This document shows, one piece after another, positions 1 through 9,291 of a DNA stretch of 64,000 nucleotides. The notes under the pieces are model-generated. The model saw only the letters and a program-made list of their open reading frames with translations. It did no database searches and was not told the DNA's origin. Both the position numbers and the translations under genes were made by a program. Position 1 is the first letter of the stretch, and each line of letters begins with the position of its first letter. This DNA comes from WHSW01 sp963722175 (GTDB lineage: Bacteria; Actinomycetota; Thermoleophilia; Solirubrobacterales; 70-9): NCBI GenBank assembly GCA_963722175.1, contig CAVRKA010000003.1, forward strand, positions 62,001 to 126,000, given 5' to 3'.

Positions 1-214
1 CGAGCTGCTCGTGGATCGAGCGCATCCCGACCTCCTCGGTCTGCTTGCGCTTGCTGGACACGTAGATCTGCGAGGCGGGGTCGTCGCCGACGAGCACAGT
101 CGCCAGGCCCGGGATGTCGCCGTCGTGCTCGGCGACGAACCCCTTGACGCCCGCGGCGACGCGCTCCTTGACGCCTGCGGCGACGGCCTTGCCGTCGATC
201 ACCCGAGCGCTCAT
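1..214 (-). CDS. folD: Bifunctional methylenetetrahydrofolate dehydrogenase/cyclohydrolase FolD, N-terminal fragment
   Basis: Reading the minus strand from the ATG at 214-212 gives about 71 residues that begin MSARVIDGKAVAAGVKERV and contain VLVGDDPASQIYV followed by a KRK stretch. This is the typical N-terminus of FolD, where the Y-x-x-x-K element contributes to the active site. FolD interconverts methylene-, methenyl- and formyl-tetrahydrofolate in the cytoplasm. The C-terminal three quarters, including the NAD(P)-binding domain, lie beyond the window edge, so this is an edge truncation and not a pseudogene. The start codon overlaps the stop of pcrA in an ATGA arrangement, which suggests translational coupling, with pcrA first. 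Confidence 0.88.
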   Translation of the reverse strand, partial: MSARVIDGKAVAAGVKERVAAGVKGFVAEHDGDIPGLATVLVGDDPASQIYVSSKRKQTEEVGMRSIHEQL

Positions 215-2484
215 GCGACCTTCTTCAGCGGCGCGTAGTCGGCCATCAGCTTGCGCTCCGTGCCGTCGCTGGCAAAGCGGATGACGACCACCGACCCCGG
301 TTCGACGGCGGTCACGACCCCCTCGCCGAAGCTGGCGTGCAGGACGTCGTCGCCCACCGAGTACGGCTGCGGCGGCGGGGCCGGCTGCTTGCGCTCGGGG
401 GCGGAGAAGCCGTCGCCGGACGGGCGGCGCCCGAACCCGGTCGCGCGGCCGCGCGCGTCGCCGCCGAGCGCCCATCCGGTCTGGGTCGTGGCGACGTGCG
501 ATTCGATCAGCTGCTCGGGAAGCTCCTTCAGAAAGCGCGACGGAATGTTCCAGCTGGCCCCGCCGTGCAGGGAGCGCCGCCGGGCGTATGTGAGCCAGAG
601 CCGCTGCCGGGCGCGGGTGACGCCGACGTAGGCGAGCCGGCGCTCCTCCTCCACGTTCCCCTCCTCGAGCGAGCGCGAGTGCGGGAAGACGCCCTCCTCA
701 CAGCCGATCACGAAGACCGCGTCGTACTCGAGCCCCTTGGCGTTGTGCAACGACATCAGGGTCGCGAGGCTCTCCTCGTCGCGGATGTCGTCCTGGACGG
801 TGACGAGCGAGATCTGGGCGAGGAACTCCTCCAGCGGGCTGACGTCCGATTCGCCCTCCAGCTCGCGGTTGGCGTCGAACTCTCCGGCCACGCCCACCAG
901 CTCCTCGAGGTTCTCGATCCGGCCCTCGGCCTCGACCGTGCGCTCGGCCTCGAGCGCCTCGATGTAGCCGGTCTCGTGGAGCGTCGCGTCGAGCAGCTCC
1001 GCGACCGGGCCACGGCGCTCGGCACGTTGCCGCAGATGGGCCATCGTCTCGGAGAACCGGCCGACCGCCTTGTACGCGGCGGTGCCGAGGCCCGGGATCC
1101 CGCTCGGATTTGCGAGGACGTCCCAGATGTCGGCCCCGATCGTGTTCGCGTGCGAGAGCATCCGCGCCTCGGTCTGCTGACCGATTCCGCGGCGCGGCGA
1201 GTTGACGACCCGGGCGAAGGAGATCGCGTCGGCGGGGTTCGCGAGCAGCTGCAGGTAGGCGATCGCGTCCTTGATCTCGGCACGCTCGTAGAACTTCGTT
1301 CCCCCGATCACCTGGTAGGGGATCTCGAACCGCACCAGGGTGTCCTCGAGCACCCGACTCTGGGCGTTGACGCGGTAGAAGACCGCGATCTGGTCGCGCG
1401 ACATCCCCTCCTCGACCAGCCGGTTGACCTCCGAGGCGACGTAGCGCGCCTCGGCGTGCTCGTCGTCGAACTCGCCGACGACGATCTGCTCGCCGCGCGA
1501 GCCGTCGGTCCAGAGATGCTTGGGCTTCTGGTCGACGTTGTGGGCGATCAGGCCGTTGGCGGCGTCGAGGATCGTCTGGGTCGAGCGGTAGTTCTGCTCG
1601 AGCAGCACGACCTCGGCGTCGGGGAAGTCTTCCTCGAACCCGAGGATGTTGCGGATGTCGGCGCCACGAAATCCATAGACCGCCTGAAAGTCGTCACCAA
1701 CGCAGGTCAGGTTGCGGTGCTCCTCGGCGAGCAGCTGGAGCATCCGGTACTGGGCGCGGTTGGTGTCCTGGTACTCGTCGACGAGCACCCAGCGGAAGAT
1801 CCGGCGGTACTTCTCGCGCATGTCCTCGAACAGCTCGAGCAGGTTGACGGTGCGGACCAGCAGGTCGTCGAAGTCCATCGCCGAGGCCTCGACCATGCGG
1901 CGCTCGTAGAGGTTGTAGGTGTCGGCGATCGCCTGCTCGCGCTCGGTCGTCGCCGCCGACGCGTAGTCGGACGGGTCGGTGAGCTGGTTCTTGGCGGCGG
2001 AGATCGCCGCCTTGATCGAGCGCGGCGGGTAGCGCTTGGTGTCGAGCTCGAGCTCCTCCATGCAGCGCTTGATCATCCGCACCGAGTCGGGCTCGTCGTA
2101 GATCGTGAACGCCCGCTTGTAGCCGAGCCGCTCGGCCTCGGCGCGCAGGATCCGCGCGCAGGCGGAGTGGAAGGTCATCACCCACATCGCCCGCGAGATC
2201 CCGCCGAGCAGGCTCGAAACCCGCTCGCGCATCTCGTTCGCGGCCTTGTTGGTGAACGTGATCGCGAGGATCTCGAGCGGCCGGGCGCGACCGGTGGCGA
2301 TCAGCCAGGCGATCCGGTGGGTGAGCACCCGGGTCTTGCCCGAGCCGGCCCCGGCCAGCACCAGTAGCGGTCCCTCGCCGTGGGCGACCGCCTCTCGCTG
2401 AGCCGGGTTGAGGTCGGCGAGCAGGCGCTCGACCTGGTCGGCGCCGGGCTCGATCGGCGCGCCGTATTCCGTCTCCATGCTCAC
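211..2484 (-). CDS. pcrA: UvrD/PcrA-type superfamily 1 DNA helicase
   Basis: This 757-residue protein has the order of SF1A helicases. A Q-motif-like LNPAQREAV lies at about residues 25-33, Walker A GAGSGKT at 45-51, Walker B VDEYQDTN near 235, then VYGFRGA, the QNYRST motif, LMSLHNAKGLEYDAVFVIG and a C-terminal VGVTRAR motif. After a Pro/Gly-rich linker, the last 50 residues (VGDDVLHASFGEGVV onward) form the Tudor-like domain that in PcrA contacts RNA polymerase. It unwinds DNA with 3'-5' polarity in repair and clears transcription-replication conflicts. The first codon is GTG at 2484, with an ATG two codons later that is equally plausible. The gene is coupled to folD downstream by a 4-bp overlap and diverges from the peptidase gene at 2611. 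Confidence 0.95.
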   Translation of the reverse strand: MSMETEYGAPIEPGADQVERLLADLNPAQREAVAHGEGPLLVLAGAGSGKTRVLTHRIAWLIATGRARPLEILAITFTNKAANEMRERVSSLLGGISRAMWVMTFHSACARILRAEAERLGYKRAFTIYDEPDSVRMIKRCMEELELDTKRYPPRSIKAAISAAKNQLTDPSDYASAATTEREQAIADTYNLYERRMVEASAMDFDDLLVRTVNLLELFEDMREKYRRIFRWVLVDEYQDTNRAQYRMLQLLAEEHRNLTCVGDDFQAVYGFRGADIRNILGFEEDFPDAEVVLLEQNYRSTQTILDAANGLIAHNVDQKPKHLWTDGSRGEQIVVGEFDDEHAEARYVASEVNRLVEEGMSRDQIAVFYRVNAQSRVLEDTLVRFEIPYQVIGGTKFYERAEIKDAIAYLQLLANPADAISFARVVNSPRRGIGQQTEARMLSHANTIGADIWDVLANPSGIPGLGTAAYKAVGRFSETMAHLRQRAERRGPVAELLDATLHETGYIEALEAERTVEAEGRIENLEELVGVAGEFDANRELEGESDVSPLEEFLAQISLVTVQDDIRDEESLATLMSLHNAKGLEYDAVFVIGCEEGVFPHSRSLEEGNVEEERRLAYVGVTRARQRLWLTYARRRSLHGGASWNIPSRFLKELPEQLIESHVATTQTGWALGGDARGRATGFGRRPSGDGFSAPERKQPAPPPQPYSVGDDVLHASFGEGVVTAVEPGSVVVIRFASDGTERKLMADYAPLKKVA

Positions 2485-2610
2485 TGGCCCGAGGATAGTC
2501 GCGCTCGCGGCGCCCCTCGGCCGTTTCGGCGGGGCGAACCGGCGCGCGCGAGCGAGAGCCTCGCTAGCGTGCCGAGCGTCCTGGGGAACGTCGAGAGGTT
2601 TGGGGTGAGC

Positions 2611-5070
2611 ATGGGAACACGAGTGCTGTCAGTGGCAATCCTGGGGGTCGTCACGTGGGGTCTTGCGGCCCCGGCCAGCGCAACGACGACGGCGCCGGCG
2701 CGCGAGCCGGTCGTTCACGACCTGGTGACGAAGCGCGATCGCGCCGTCACCTACAGGGCGCCGATCGCGGGCTTCCTCACCGTGCGCTCCGCCGCCTCCG
2801 ACCGCAGCGACTGGGACCTCGACCTGATCGACAGGGCCAGCGGCAGCCGGCTGGCGAGCTCGCACGGCTTCGGGTCGCACGAGGTCGCTCAGACCTACGT
2901 CACCGCCGGCCAGCAGATCGTCGCCCGGGGCAAGCGCCTCAGCGGCCGAGCGCCCCGCCTTCGTCTCAGCTTCGAGCTCTTCGACGTCGCCCTGCCGACG
3001 AGCGACGGCAACCCCCAGCTCGTCGAGGTCAAGTTCGGCGACGACGAGGACCTGCGGCGGATCGAGGCAGCGGGCCTCGACCTGACCCACGACATCCACG
3101 GCGGGCGGGCCGCGGTGATCGTCACCGGCAGCGAGCAGCTGGCCGCTCTGCGCGGCCTCGATCTCCCGTACGAGGTCGAGGTGGCCGACCTCAACGCGCA
3201 GGCCGCGGACGCGCGCGCCGCGGACGCTCGAGCCGCCGCGGCGCCCGGAGTCTCGGCGCTGCCCTCCGGCCGCGAGGAGTACCGCGTCCTGCAGGACTAT
3301 CAGGACGAGCTCAAGGCGCTGGCGAACGAGAACCCGGGCTTGGTGAAACCGGTCGTGCTCCCGGAGCGGACCTTCCAGGGCCGCGAGATCATGGGGGTCG
3401 AGATCGCGAAGGACGTCAACCGGACCGACGACGGGCGCCCGACCTACTTCGTGATGGGGATGCACCACGCGCGCGAATGGCCGTCGGCCGAGATCGCGAT
3501 GGAGTTCGCGCACATGCTCGTCAAGGGCGCCGACTCGAACCGGCGGATCTCGAGCCTGCTCACGCGCGAGCGGGTGGTCGTCGTGCCGATGATCAACGTC
3601 GACGGCTTCGTCGAGTCGCGTGAGGGCGGCGCGCTTGGGATCCCGGACCCGGCCGACACGACGGGCGCGACCCCGCTGCAGACGGTCGAGGGCGTCGCGC
3701 TGCTTGGCGGCTCGTTCGCCTACCGGCGCAAGAACTGCGACGGGGCGATCCCCAGCGGCAGCGTGCCGTGCACCCTGCAGTGGGGCGTCGACCCGAACCG
3801 CAACTACGGCAACGGCTGGGGCGGCCCGGGCGCCGGCACGGACCCGATCACGCAGAGCTACCGCGGCACCGGCCCGTTCTCCGAGCCCGAGACGCAGGCC
3901 GTGTGGGAGTTCACACGCGAGCGACAGGTGACGACCCTGATCACCCTGCACAACGTCGCGGCGCTCGTCCTCCGCCCGCCCGGGCTCCACGATGCCGGGA
4001 AGGCGCCCGACGAGCAGGCGATGAAGGTGCTCGGGGACGCGATGGCCGACGCCACCGGCTACACATCGCAGTACGGGTGGGAGCTCTACGACACGTCGGG
4101 GACCACCGACGACTACACATACGCGGCGCAGGGCGGCTACGCGTACACGATCGAGATCGGCCCACAGGGCGGCGAGTTCCACATGCCGTACCAGACCGGA
4201 GTCGTCGACGAGTGGACGGGCAAGCCCGGGACCCCGAGCGAGGGCAAGGGCATGCGTGAGGCGCTGCTGCTGGCAGCGAGGAACGCTGCCAACCCCGCGC
4301 ACCACGGCGTGCTGACCGGGAACGCGCAGCCCGGGCGGATCCTTCGCATCCGCAAGGAGTTCCAGACCGAGACCAGCGAGCAGTGCGCCTACGCGCAGGG
4401 CTACCTGAACTCGTCCGGCGGCGGGACGCCGCTCGATTGCGTCGGCAGCCTCGGCAAGGCGGCGTTCGACGACAAGCTCGAGAGCACGATGAGGACCCCC
4501 GCGAGCGGCAGGTTCCGCTGGGACGTGCTGCCCTCGACGCGCCCGTTCGTCGGTGCGCGGGTGGAGGGCGGCGGCCTCCAGCCAACCGGCGCACCGCAGG
4601 CGTTCGAGGCGAAGCCCGAGGAGAACAAGCCGGTTCCCTACGACGTCGACGACACGTCATTCGTCGAGCGCCAGTTCACGCTCACCGGCAACGAGGACGC
4701 GGTTCAGGTCGACATGACCTGGGACCTCGCGCCCCAGGACTACGACCTCGAGCTCTACCGGGTGCTGGCCGACGGAACGCGCGTTGCAGCCGGCAGCTCC
4801 GGAAACGCGCCGGGCTCGTTCGAGCAGGTGACGATGCACGAGCCCGAGGGGGGCACCTATGTCCTCAAGGTCATCTACTACGCGACGGTCGCCAACGACT
4901 GGCAGGCGACGATTCAGCCGATGACCGCCCTCCCCGAGCAGGTCGTGCCGACGGGCAAGACGGAGTCGTTCACGTTTACCTGCGAGACAAAGAGCGGAAG
5001 GGTGCTCGCCCGCAAGAAGATCACGATCGATCGCGGCGAGAGGCTCGAGGTCAACGCGAAGGGCTGCTAG
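2611..5070 (+). CDS. Secreted M14-family zinc carboxypeptidase with C-terminal accessory domain
   Basis: I start this 819-residue protein at the ATG at 2611 because a signal peptide follows directly (MGTRVLSVAILGVVTWGLAA, then PASA). An in-frame GTG two codons upstream is possible. The M14 zinc site is visible: H286-x-x-E289 in HHAREW and the third ligand H447 in ITLHN. The catalytic glutamate is E515 in YTIEIG. The substrate-binding Asn/Arg stretch is DPNRNYG. An N-terminal propeptide-like region covers about residues 25-220. The last 200 residues carry a beta-rich domain (QVDMTWDLAPQDYDLELY) resembling pre-peptidase C-terminal (PPC) domains. It probably trims peptides outside the cell. It converges with the cysE-like gene only 4 bp away. 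Confidence 0.9.
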   Translation: MGTRVLSVAILGVVTWGLAAPASATTTAPAREPVVHDLVTKRDRAVTYRAPIAGFLTVRSAASDRSDWDLDLIDRASGSRLASSHGFGSHEVAQTYVTAGQQIVARGKRLSGRAPRLRLSFELFDVALPTSDGNPQLVEVKFGDDEDLRRIEAAGLDLTHDIHGGRAAVIVTGSEQLAALRGLDLPYEVEVADLNAQAADARAADARAAAAPGVSALPSGREEYRVLQDYQDELKALANENPGLVKPVVLPERTFQGREIMGVEIAKDVNRTDDGRPTYFVMGMHHAREWPSAEIAMEFAHMLVKGADSNRRISSLLTRERVVVVPMINVDGFVESREGGALGIPDPADTTGATPLQTVEGVALLGGSFAYRRKNCDGAIPSGSVPCTLQWGVDPNRNYGNGWGGPGAGTDPITQSYRGTGPFSEPETQAVWEFTRERQVTTLITLHNVAALVLRPPGLHDAGKAPDEQAMKVLGDAMADATGYTSQYGWELYDTSGTTDDYTYAAQGGYAYTIEIGPQGGEFHMPYQTGVVDEWTGKPGTPSEGKGMREALLLAARNAANPAHHGVLTGNAQPGRILRIRKEFQTETSEQCAYAQGYLNSSGGGTPLDCVGSLGKAAFDDKLESTMRTPASGRFRWDVLPSTRPFVGARVEGGGLQPTGAPQAFEAKPEENKPVPYDVDDTSFVERQFTLTGNEDAVQVDMTWDLAPQDYDLELYRVLADGTRVAAGSSGNAPGSFEQVTMHEPEGGTYVLKVIYYATVANDWQATIQPMTALPEQVVPTGKTESFTFTCETKSGRVLARKKITIDRGERLEVNAKGC

Positions 5071-5074
5071 ACGC

Positions 5075-5809
5075 TCAGCCGCCGGCCGAGCTCGGCCCCC
5101 GCTTCGAGCGCAGGTGCTTGACCTCGCCCTCGGCCGCCTTGCCGTCCAGCTCGGCGAGCCGCTGCTCGAGGGCCGCAAGACGGTCCGAGAGCGCCTTCAG
5201 CGCCTCGGCTACCGGGTCGGGCAGGTGGATCCAGTCGGCGTCGGGGCCCTCGGGCCGCCGGCCCTCGACCCGGACCGGGTGACCGGGGTTCCCGACCACG
5301 GTCGAGTTCGCCGGCACGTCCTCGATCACGACCGTGTTCGCCCCGACCTTGGCGCCGTGCCCGACGCTCACCGGCCCGAGCAGCTTTGCCCCTGAGCCGA
5401 TCGTGACGTCGTTCTCGACCGTCGGGTGGCGCTTGCCACGCGCGAAGCCCGTTCCGCCCAGGGTCACGCCCTGATAGAGCGTCACGCGGTCGCCGATCTC
5501 GGCGGTCTCGCCGACCACCACGCCCGAACCGTGGTCGATGAAGAAGTCCTCGCCGATCTTCGCCGCCGGGTGGATCTCGATCCCGGTGATCGCCCGGCTC
5601 GTGAAGGCGATCGTCCGCGGCGCCAGCGGCACGCCGGCCTCGTAGAGCGCATGCGAGACGCGATGGGCGAGCAGCGCCTGCACCCCGGCCCAGCTGGTCA
5701 GGATCTCGATCGTGCCGACGCCACGCGCGGCCGGGTCGCGGTCGCGCGCCGCGGCGACGTCGGAGCCGATCTCCCGCACGACGCGGCGCAGGGTTCCAAG
5801 CCCGAGCAT
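5075..5809 (-). CDS. cysE: Serine O-acetyltransferase (CysE/EpsC type)
   Basis: The 244-residue protein contains a left-handed beta-helix built from hexapeptide repeats (IEIHPAAKIGEDFFIDHGSG, then VVVGETAEIGD). Its GVTLGGTG element, the H in IDHGSG and the C-terminal VGNPGHPVR are diagnostic for serine acetyltransferases, which make O-acetylserine for cysteine synthesis. I choose the internal ATG at 5809 over the upstream one at 5857 because MLGLGTLRRVVREIG is the usual beginning. After the enzyme core comes a charged, predicted coiled tail of about 50 residues (VAEALKALSDRLAALEQRL) that is longer than in the minimal enzyme. The gene lies 61 bp downstream of cysK on the same strand, so the two likely form one operon for the two-step cysteine pathway. 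Confidence 0.92.
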   Translation of the reverse strand: MLGLGTLRRVVREIGSDVAAARDRDPAARGVGTIEILTSWAGVQALLAHRVSHALYEAGVPLAPRTIAFTSRAITGIEIHPAAKIGEDFFIDHGSGVVVGETAEIGDRVTLYQGVTLGGTGFARGKRHPTVENDVTIGSGAKLLGPVSVGHGAKVGANTVVIEDVPANSTVVGNPGHPVRVEGRRPEGPDADWIHLPDPVAEALKALSDRLAALEQRLAELDGKAAEGEVKHLRSKRGPSSAGG

Positions 5810-5870
5810 CAGCGTGCCCTCAGCTGACCCGCGCAGAGCGGAGGCGAAGCCGAGCATTTGAGCGGAACGT

Positions 5871-6824
5871 TCATTGATTGAAGAAGGGCAGCGACATGTA
5901 GCGCTCGCCGCCGTCGGGGACGATGACGACGATCCGCTTGCCGGACAGCTCTCGCCGGGCGCCGAGCTCGAGCGCCGCGTGCAGGGCGGCCCCCGCCGAG
6001 ATCCCGACCAGGAGGCCCTCGCGCTCGGCGGCGGCCCGCGCCACCTCCAGCGCGGTCTCGTCGTCGACCGCGATCACCTCGTCGATCACGTCGCGGTCGA
6101 GAACCTCGGGCACGAAGCCGGCGCCGATCCCCTGGATCTTGTGCGGCCCCGGCAGCCCGCCCGAGAGCACCGCCGAGGTCGCCGGCTCGACCGCGACGAT
6201 GTGGACGCCCGGGCGCCGTTGCTTCAGGACCTGGCCGACGCCGGTGATCGTGCCGCCGGTGCCCACTCCGCTGACCAGCGCGTCGACCTCGCCGTCGAGG
6301 TCGGTCCAGATCTCCTCGGCCGTGGTCCGGCGATGGATCTCGGGGTTGGCGGGATTGGAGAACTGCTGCGGCATGAACGCGTCGCGCTCGGAGACGATCT
6401 GCTCGGCGAGGCGGATCGCCTCGCTCATCCCGCCGAGCGAGGCCGTCTCGTGGACCTCTGCCCCGTAGGCACGCAGCAGCTTGGTCCGCTCGCGGCTCAT
6501 CCCCTCGGGCATCGTCAGGACGAGCTCGTAACCGCGCGCGGCGCAGACCAGCGCCAGGGCGATCCCGGTGTTGCCACTGGTCGGCTCGACGATCGTCCCC
6601 CCCGGAGCGAGCGATCCCTCGCGCTCTGCGGCGTCGATCATCGCCACCCCGATCCGGTCCTTGACCGAGCCGCCCGGGCTCAGGTACTCGAGTTTCGCCA
6701 CCACCTCGGCGCCGAGCCCCTCGCCGAGGCGCCGCAGGGCGACGAGCGGGGTACCGCCGACGACGGCCGACGCCTCGGCGGCGATCGCCGGCGGGGCCGT
6801 TGTGCCGGTCTGCGGCTGAGTCAT
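5871..6824 (-). CDS. cysK: Cysteine synthase A (O-acetylserine sulfhydrylase)
   Basis: This 317-residue fold-type II PLP enzyme has the Schiff-base lysine K55 in PGGSVKDRIG, the substrate loop TSGNTG, the PLP phosphate loop GTGGTITG and the C-terminal GISAGAA. It converts O-acetylserine and sulfide to cysteine. The ATG at 6824 (MTQPQTG) is preferred to a TTG nine bases upstream. It is followed by the serine acetyltransferase gene, its pathway partner and the enzyme with which CysK classically forms the cysteine synthase complex. The cysteine-free Rrf2 regulator at 16793-17191 might be related to CymR, which controls such genes elsewhere, but it is 10 kb away and the link is only inference. 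Confidence 0.94.
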   Translation of the reverse strand: MTQPQTGTTAPPAIAAEASAVVGGTPLVALRRLGEGLGAEVVAKLEYLSPGGSVKDRIGVAMIDAAEREGSLAPGGTIVEPTSGNTGIALALVCAARGYELVLTMPEGMSRERTKLLRAYGAEVHETASLGGMSEAIRLAEQIVSERDAFMPQQFSNPANPEIHRRTTAEEIWTDLDGEVDALVSGVGTGGTITGVGQVLKQRRPGVHIVAVEPATSAVLSGGLPGPHKIQGIGAGFVPEVLDRDVIDEVIAVDDETALEVARAAAEREGLLVGISAGAALHAALELGARRELSGKRIVVIVPDGGERYMSLPFFNQ

Positions 6825-6880
6825 CGCGACCAAGGTACTGCGCGGCGGCGAGCGCGGCGGGCCTGGACGTTTGTCCGGGT

Positions 6881-6890
6881 CCCATATGGG
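6881..6890. promoter_or_regulatory. Perfect palindrome CCCATATGGG in the cysK / glycosidase divergent gap
   Basis: The 99-bp gap between cysK and the glycosidase-like gene holds a perfect 10-bp palindrome, 34 bp before the ATG at 6924. It is AT-centred in an otherwise GC-rich stretch and could be an operator. No regulator can be assigned from the sequence. Confidence 0.25.
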
Positions 6891-6923
6891 GTCTGGCCCC
6901 TAGTGCCGATTGGGGGTTTCACA

Positions 6924-8066
6924 ATGAGAAAGCCTCGCTCACTCCTGCTCGTCCTGGCGTCGTTCGCGGCGCTGTGTGCCCTTCCCGCGCCCGGCGCTGT
7001 CGCGAGCGGGCCGACCCTGATCGGGTTTACCGATGACCTGGGCCGTGTAACGAACGCCGCTCCCGGCGTCGGCGGCGTCTCGCAGGTCGCGCGCATCCCG
7101 ATCTACTGGCACGGGGTCAGGGCAAGCGGCTGGGGCGAGGTCGACGCGGCGGTCCAGGCCGCTCGCGCAAGCGGCCAGCGCCTGCTGCTGACGGTCACCG
7201 GCTTCCAGGCGCCGGACCTCGGTGAGTGGGCGGCGTTCCTGACCGAGCTGCGGACGCGCTACCCCGACGTCTGGGGCGTTCAGGCGTGGAACGAGCCGAA
7301 CCTCGCGGACATCGGCGGCAACCTGTCGATCGAGCAGGTCGCCGGGGTCGTCGACGTGGCGCGTCAGGTCCTCCCGGGCGTCCGGATCGTCGGGCCCTCC
7401 ATATCGCCGACGGTCCCTGGCGCGGCGGAGTACCAGACCGCGCTCTACGCGGCGCTCCCCGACGACGTCGGAGTCGGCGTCAACCTGTTCACGTACCGCA
7501 ACAACACCGCGGTCGAGGACGTCGTCGCCGACTACCGCAAGGCGAAGGCCGACGGCGGCAGCGCGCCCGTCTACGTGACCGAGGTGGGCTTCCACGGCGC
7601 CTACTTCGACGACCAGGCGGCCAACTCGGCGCGGGCGTTCGGAGCCCTGAAGCGCGAGGGGGCGGAGACGGTGGTCTTCTACCGCCTGCTGGCCAACCGC
7701 TTCGCGACGGCCAACTGGGAGCTGACCGGCAACTTCAACGTCCTCAACGACGATCTCTCGCCGACCCCGATCCTCACTGCCCTGAAGGGCGCGCTCACCG
7801 ACGCCACCCCACCGAAGGTCGCGTTCAAGAAGCCGAAGGTGAACGCCAAGAAGCGCAAGGTGAAGATCTCGTTCTCGTTCAACGACTTCGGCCTCGACGC
7901 GGTCGGCTTCACGTGCAAGCTCGACAAGAACCCGCCGGAGCCGTGCACGCCACCGGTGACCTTCAAGAAGCTGAAGTACGGCAAGCACAAGCTCGTGGTC
8001 ACGGCGATGGACGGCGGCGGCAACGAGGCGACCTTCGTCAAGAAGTTCAAGGTCAAGCGCCCCTAG
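6924..8066 (+). CDS. Secreted glycosidase-like (beta/alpha)8 protein with C-terminal Ig-like domain, copy 1
   Basis: This 380-residue protein starts at the ATG at 6924, directly before a signal peptide (MRKPRSLLLVLASFAALCAL). The middle resembles clan GH-A glycoside hydrolases. A probable acid/base glutamate is E124 in WNEPN and a probable nucleophile is E220 in VTEVGF, at the ends of strands 4 and 7 by analogy. Residues of about 290-380 form a lysine-rich beta domain with a conserved Cys pair (FTCKLDKNPPEPC). That domain type is common as a surface or carbohydrate-binding tail in these bacteria. A close paralogue follows 25 bp downstream, so this is a recent tandem duplication. The exact substrate and GH family cannot be told from sequence alone. 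Confidence 0.8.
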   Translation: MRKPRSLLLVLASFAALCALPAPGAVASGPTLIGFTDDLGRVTNAAPGVGGVSQVARIPIYWHGVRASGWGEVDAAVQAARASGQRLLLTVTGFQAPDLGEWAAFLTELRTRYPDVWGVQAWNEPNLADIGGNLSIEQVAGVVDVARQVLPGVRIVGPSISPTVPGAAEYQTALYAALPDDVGVGVNLFTYRNNTAVEDVVADYRKAKADGGSAPVYVTEVGFHGAYFDDQAANSARAFGALKREGAETVVFYRLLANRFATANWELTGNFNVLNDDLSPTPILTALKGALTDATPPKVAFKKPKVNAKKRKVKISFSFNDFGLDAVGFTCKLDKNPPEPCTPPVTFKKLKYGKHKLVVTAMDGGGNEATFVKKFKVKRP

Positions 8067-8091
8067 GCGCGCGGGCCGAAGGGGAAGCGCC

Positions 8092-9246
8092 GTGCGAGGG
8101 AAGCGCTCACTCCTCCTCGTCCTCGCCTCGCTCGCGGCGCTGGCCGTCCTCCCCGCGCGCGGCCTGGCGGCCACGAACGGCGAGCCGACCCTGCTGGGGT
8201 TCACCGATGACCTGGGCCGCGTCGCGCGAGCTGCGCCGGCGGTGCAGGGCGTCTCGCAGGTCGCGCGGATCCCGATCTACTGGACCGGGGTCGAGGCAAG
8301 CGGCTGGGGCGAGGTCGACGCGGCGGTCGACGCGGCCCGGGCGAGCGGTCAGCGCCTGCTGCTGACGGTCACCGGCTTCCAGGCTCCGGACCTCGGCGAG
8401 TGGGCGGCGTTCCTGACCGAGCTGCGGATCCGCTATCCCGACGTCTGGGGAGTGCAGGCGTGGAACGAGCCGAATCTGGCGAGCATCGGCGGCAACCTGT
8501 CGATCGAACAGGTCGCCGGGGTCGTCGACGTGGCGCGTCAGGTCCTCCCGGGCGTCCACATCGTCGGGCCGTCAGTCTCGCCGACGGTCCCTGGCGCGGC
8601 GGCGTACCAGACCGCGCTCTACGCGGCGCTCCCCGACGACGTCGGGGTCGGTGTCAACCTGTTCACCTACCGGGGCAACACGGGGGTCGCGGACGTGGTC
8701 GCGGACTACCGCAAGGCCGAGGCCGACGGCGGCAACGCGCGGGTCTACGTGACCGAGGTCGGCTTCCACGGCGCCTACTTCGACGACCAGGCGCTGAACT
8801 CGGGCCGGACGTTCGGGGTGCTGCGGCGCGAGGGAGCGGCGACCGTGATCTTCTACCGCCTGCTCGCCAACCGCTTCGCGACCGCCAACTGGGAGCTGAG
8901 CGGCAACTTCAACGTCCTCAACGACGACCTCTCGGAGACCCCGATCCTGACCGCGCTGCGGAACGCGGTGGTCGACACGGCCGCGCCGAAGGTCAAGCTG
9001 AAGCGAGCGGCGGTCGATCGCCGCAAGCGCACCGCGAAGATCAAGTTCTCGGCCAAGGACAACGTCGCGCGCGGCAAGCAGGTCGGTTTCGCCTGCGCGC
9101 TCGACAAGCAGGAGCCGGAGGATTGCTCCTCGCCCGCGAAGTTCAAGCGGCTGCGGGCCGGCAAGCACGCCCTCAAGGTGACGGCGATCGACGCGGCCGG
9201 CAACCAGGCGACCGCCGTCGAGCGGTTCAGGCTGAAGCCGCGCTAG
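8092..9246 (+). CDS. Secreted glycosidase-like protein with C-terminal Ig-like domain, copy 2
   Basis: This 384-residue paralogue of the preceding gene is nearly collinear along its whole length. It starts with GTG at 8092, preceded by a GGGGAAG ribosome-binding site. It has a signal peptide (MRGKRSLLLVLASLAALAVL), the same GFTDDLGRV segment after cleavage, and the same two glutamates, E126 in WNEPN and E222 in VTEVGF. The catalytic-like domains of the two copies are almost identical. The C-terminal domains have diverged more: both keep the paired cysteines (ACALDKQEPEDC here), but linkers and lysine patches differ. This suggests selection for different binding while the barrel is conserved. 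A GC-rich hairpin separates it from the convergent subtilase gene. Confidence 0.8.
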   Translation: MRGKRSLLLVLASLAALAVLPARGLAATNGEPTLLGFTDDLGRVARAAPAVQGVSQVARIPIYWTGVEASGWGEVDAAVDAARASGQRLLLTVTGFQAPDLGEWAAFLTELRIRYPDVWGVQAWNEPNLASIGGNLSIEQVAGVVDVARQVLPGVHIVGPSVSPTVPGAAAYQTALYAALPDDVGVGVNLFTYRGNTGVADVVADYRKAEADGGNARVYVTEVGFHGAYFDDQALNSGRTFGVLRREGAATVIFYRLLANRFATANWELSGNFNVLNDDLSETPILTALRNAVVDTAAPKVKLKRAAVDRRKRTAKIKFSAKDNVARGKQVGFACALDKQEPEDCSSPAKFKRLRAGKHALKVTAIDAAGNQATAVERFRLKPR

Positions 9247-9271
9247 CGAACGCGCGGACCGGGGCGACCGG

Positions 9272-9291
9272 GCCCGCCGCCGCGGGCGGGC
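9272..9291. terminator. Hairpin between convergent glycosidase and subtilase genes
   Basis: A perfect 7-bp GC stem (GCCCGCC with GGCGGGC, 6-nt loop) fills the 44-bp gap between two converging stop codons. No T-tract follows on either strand, so this would be a GC-stem type bidirectional terminator. Confidence 0.5.
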
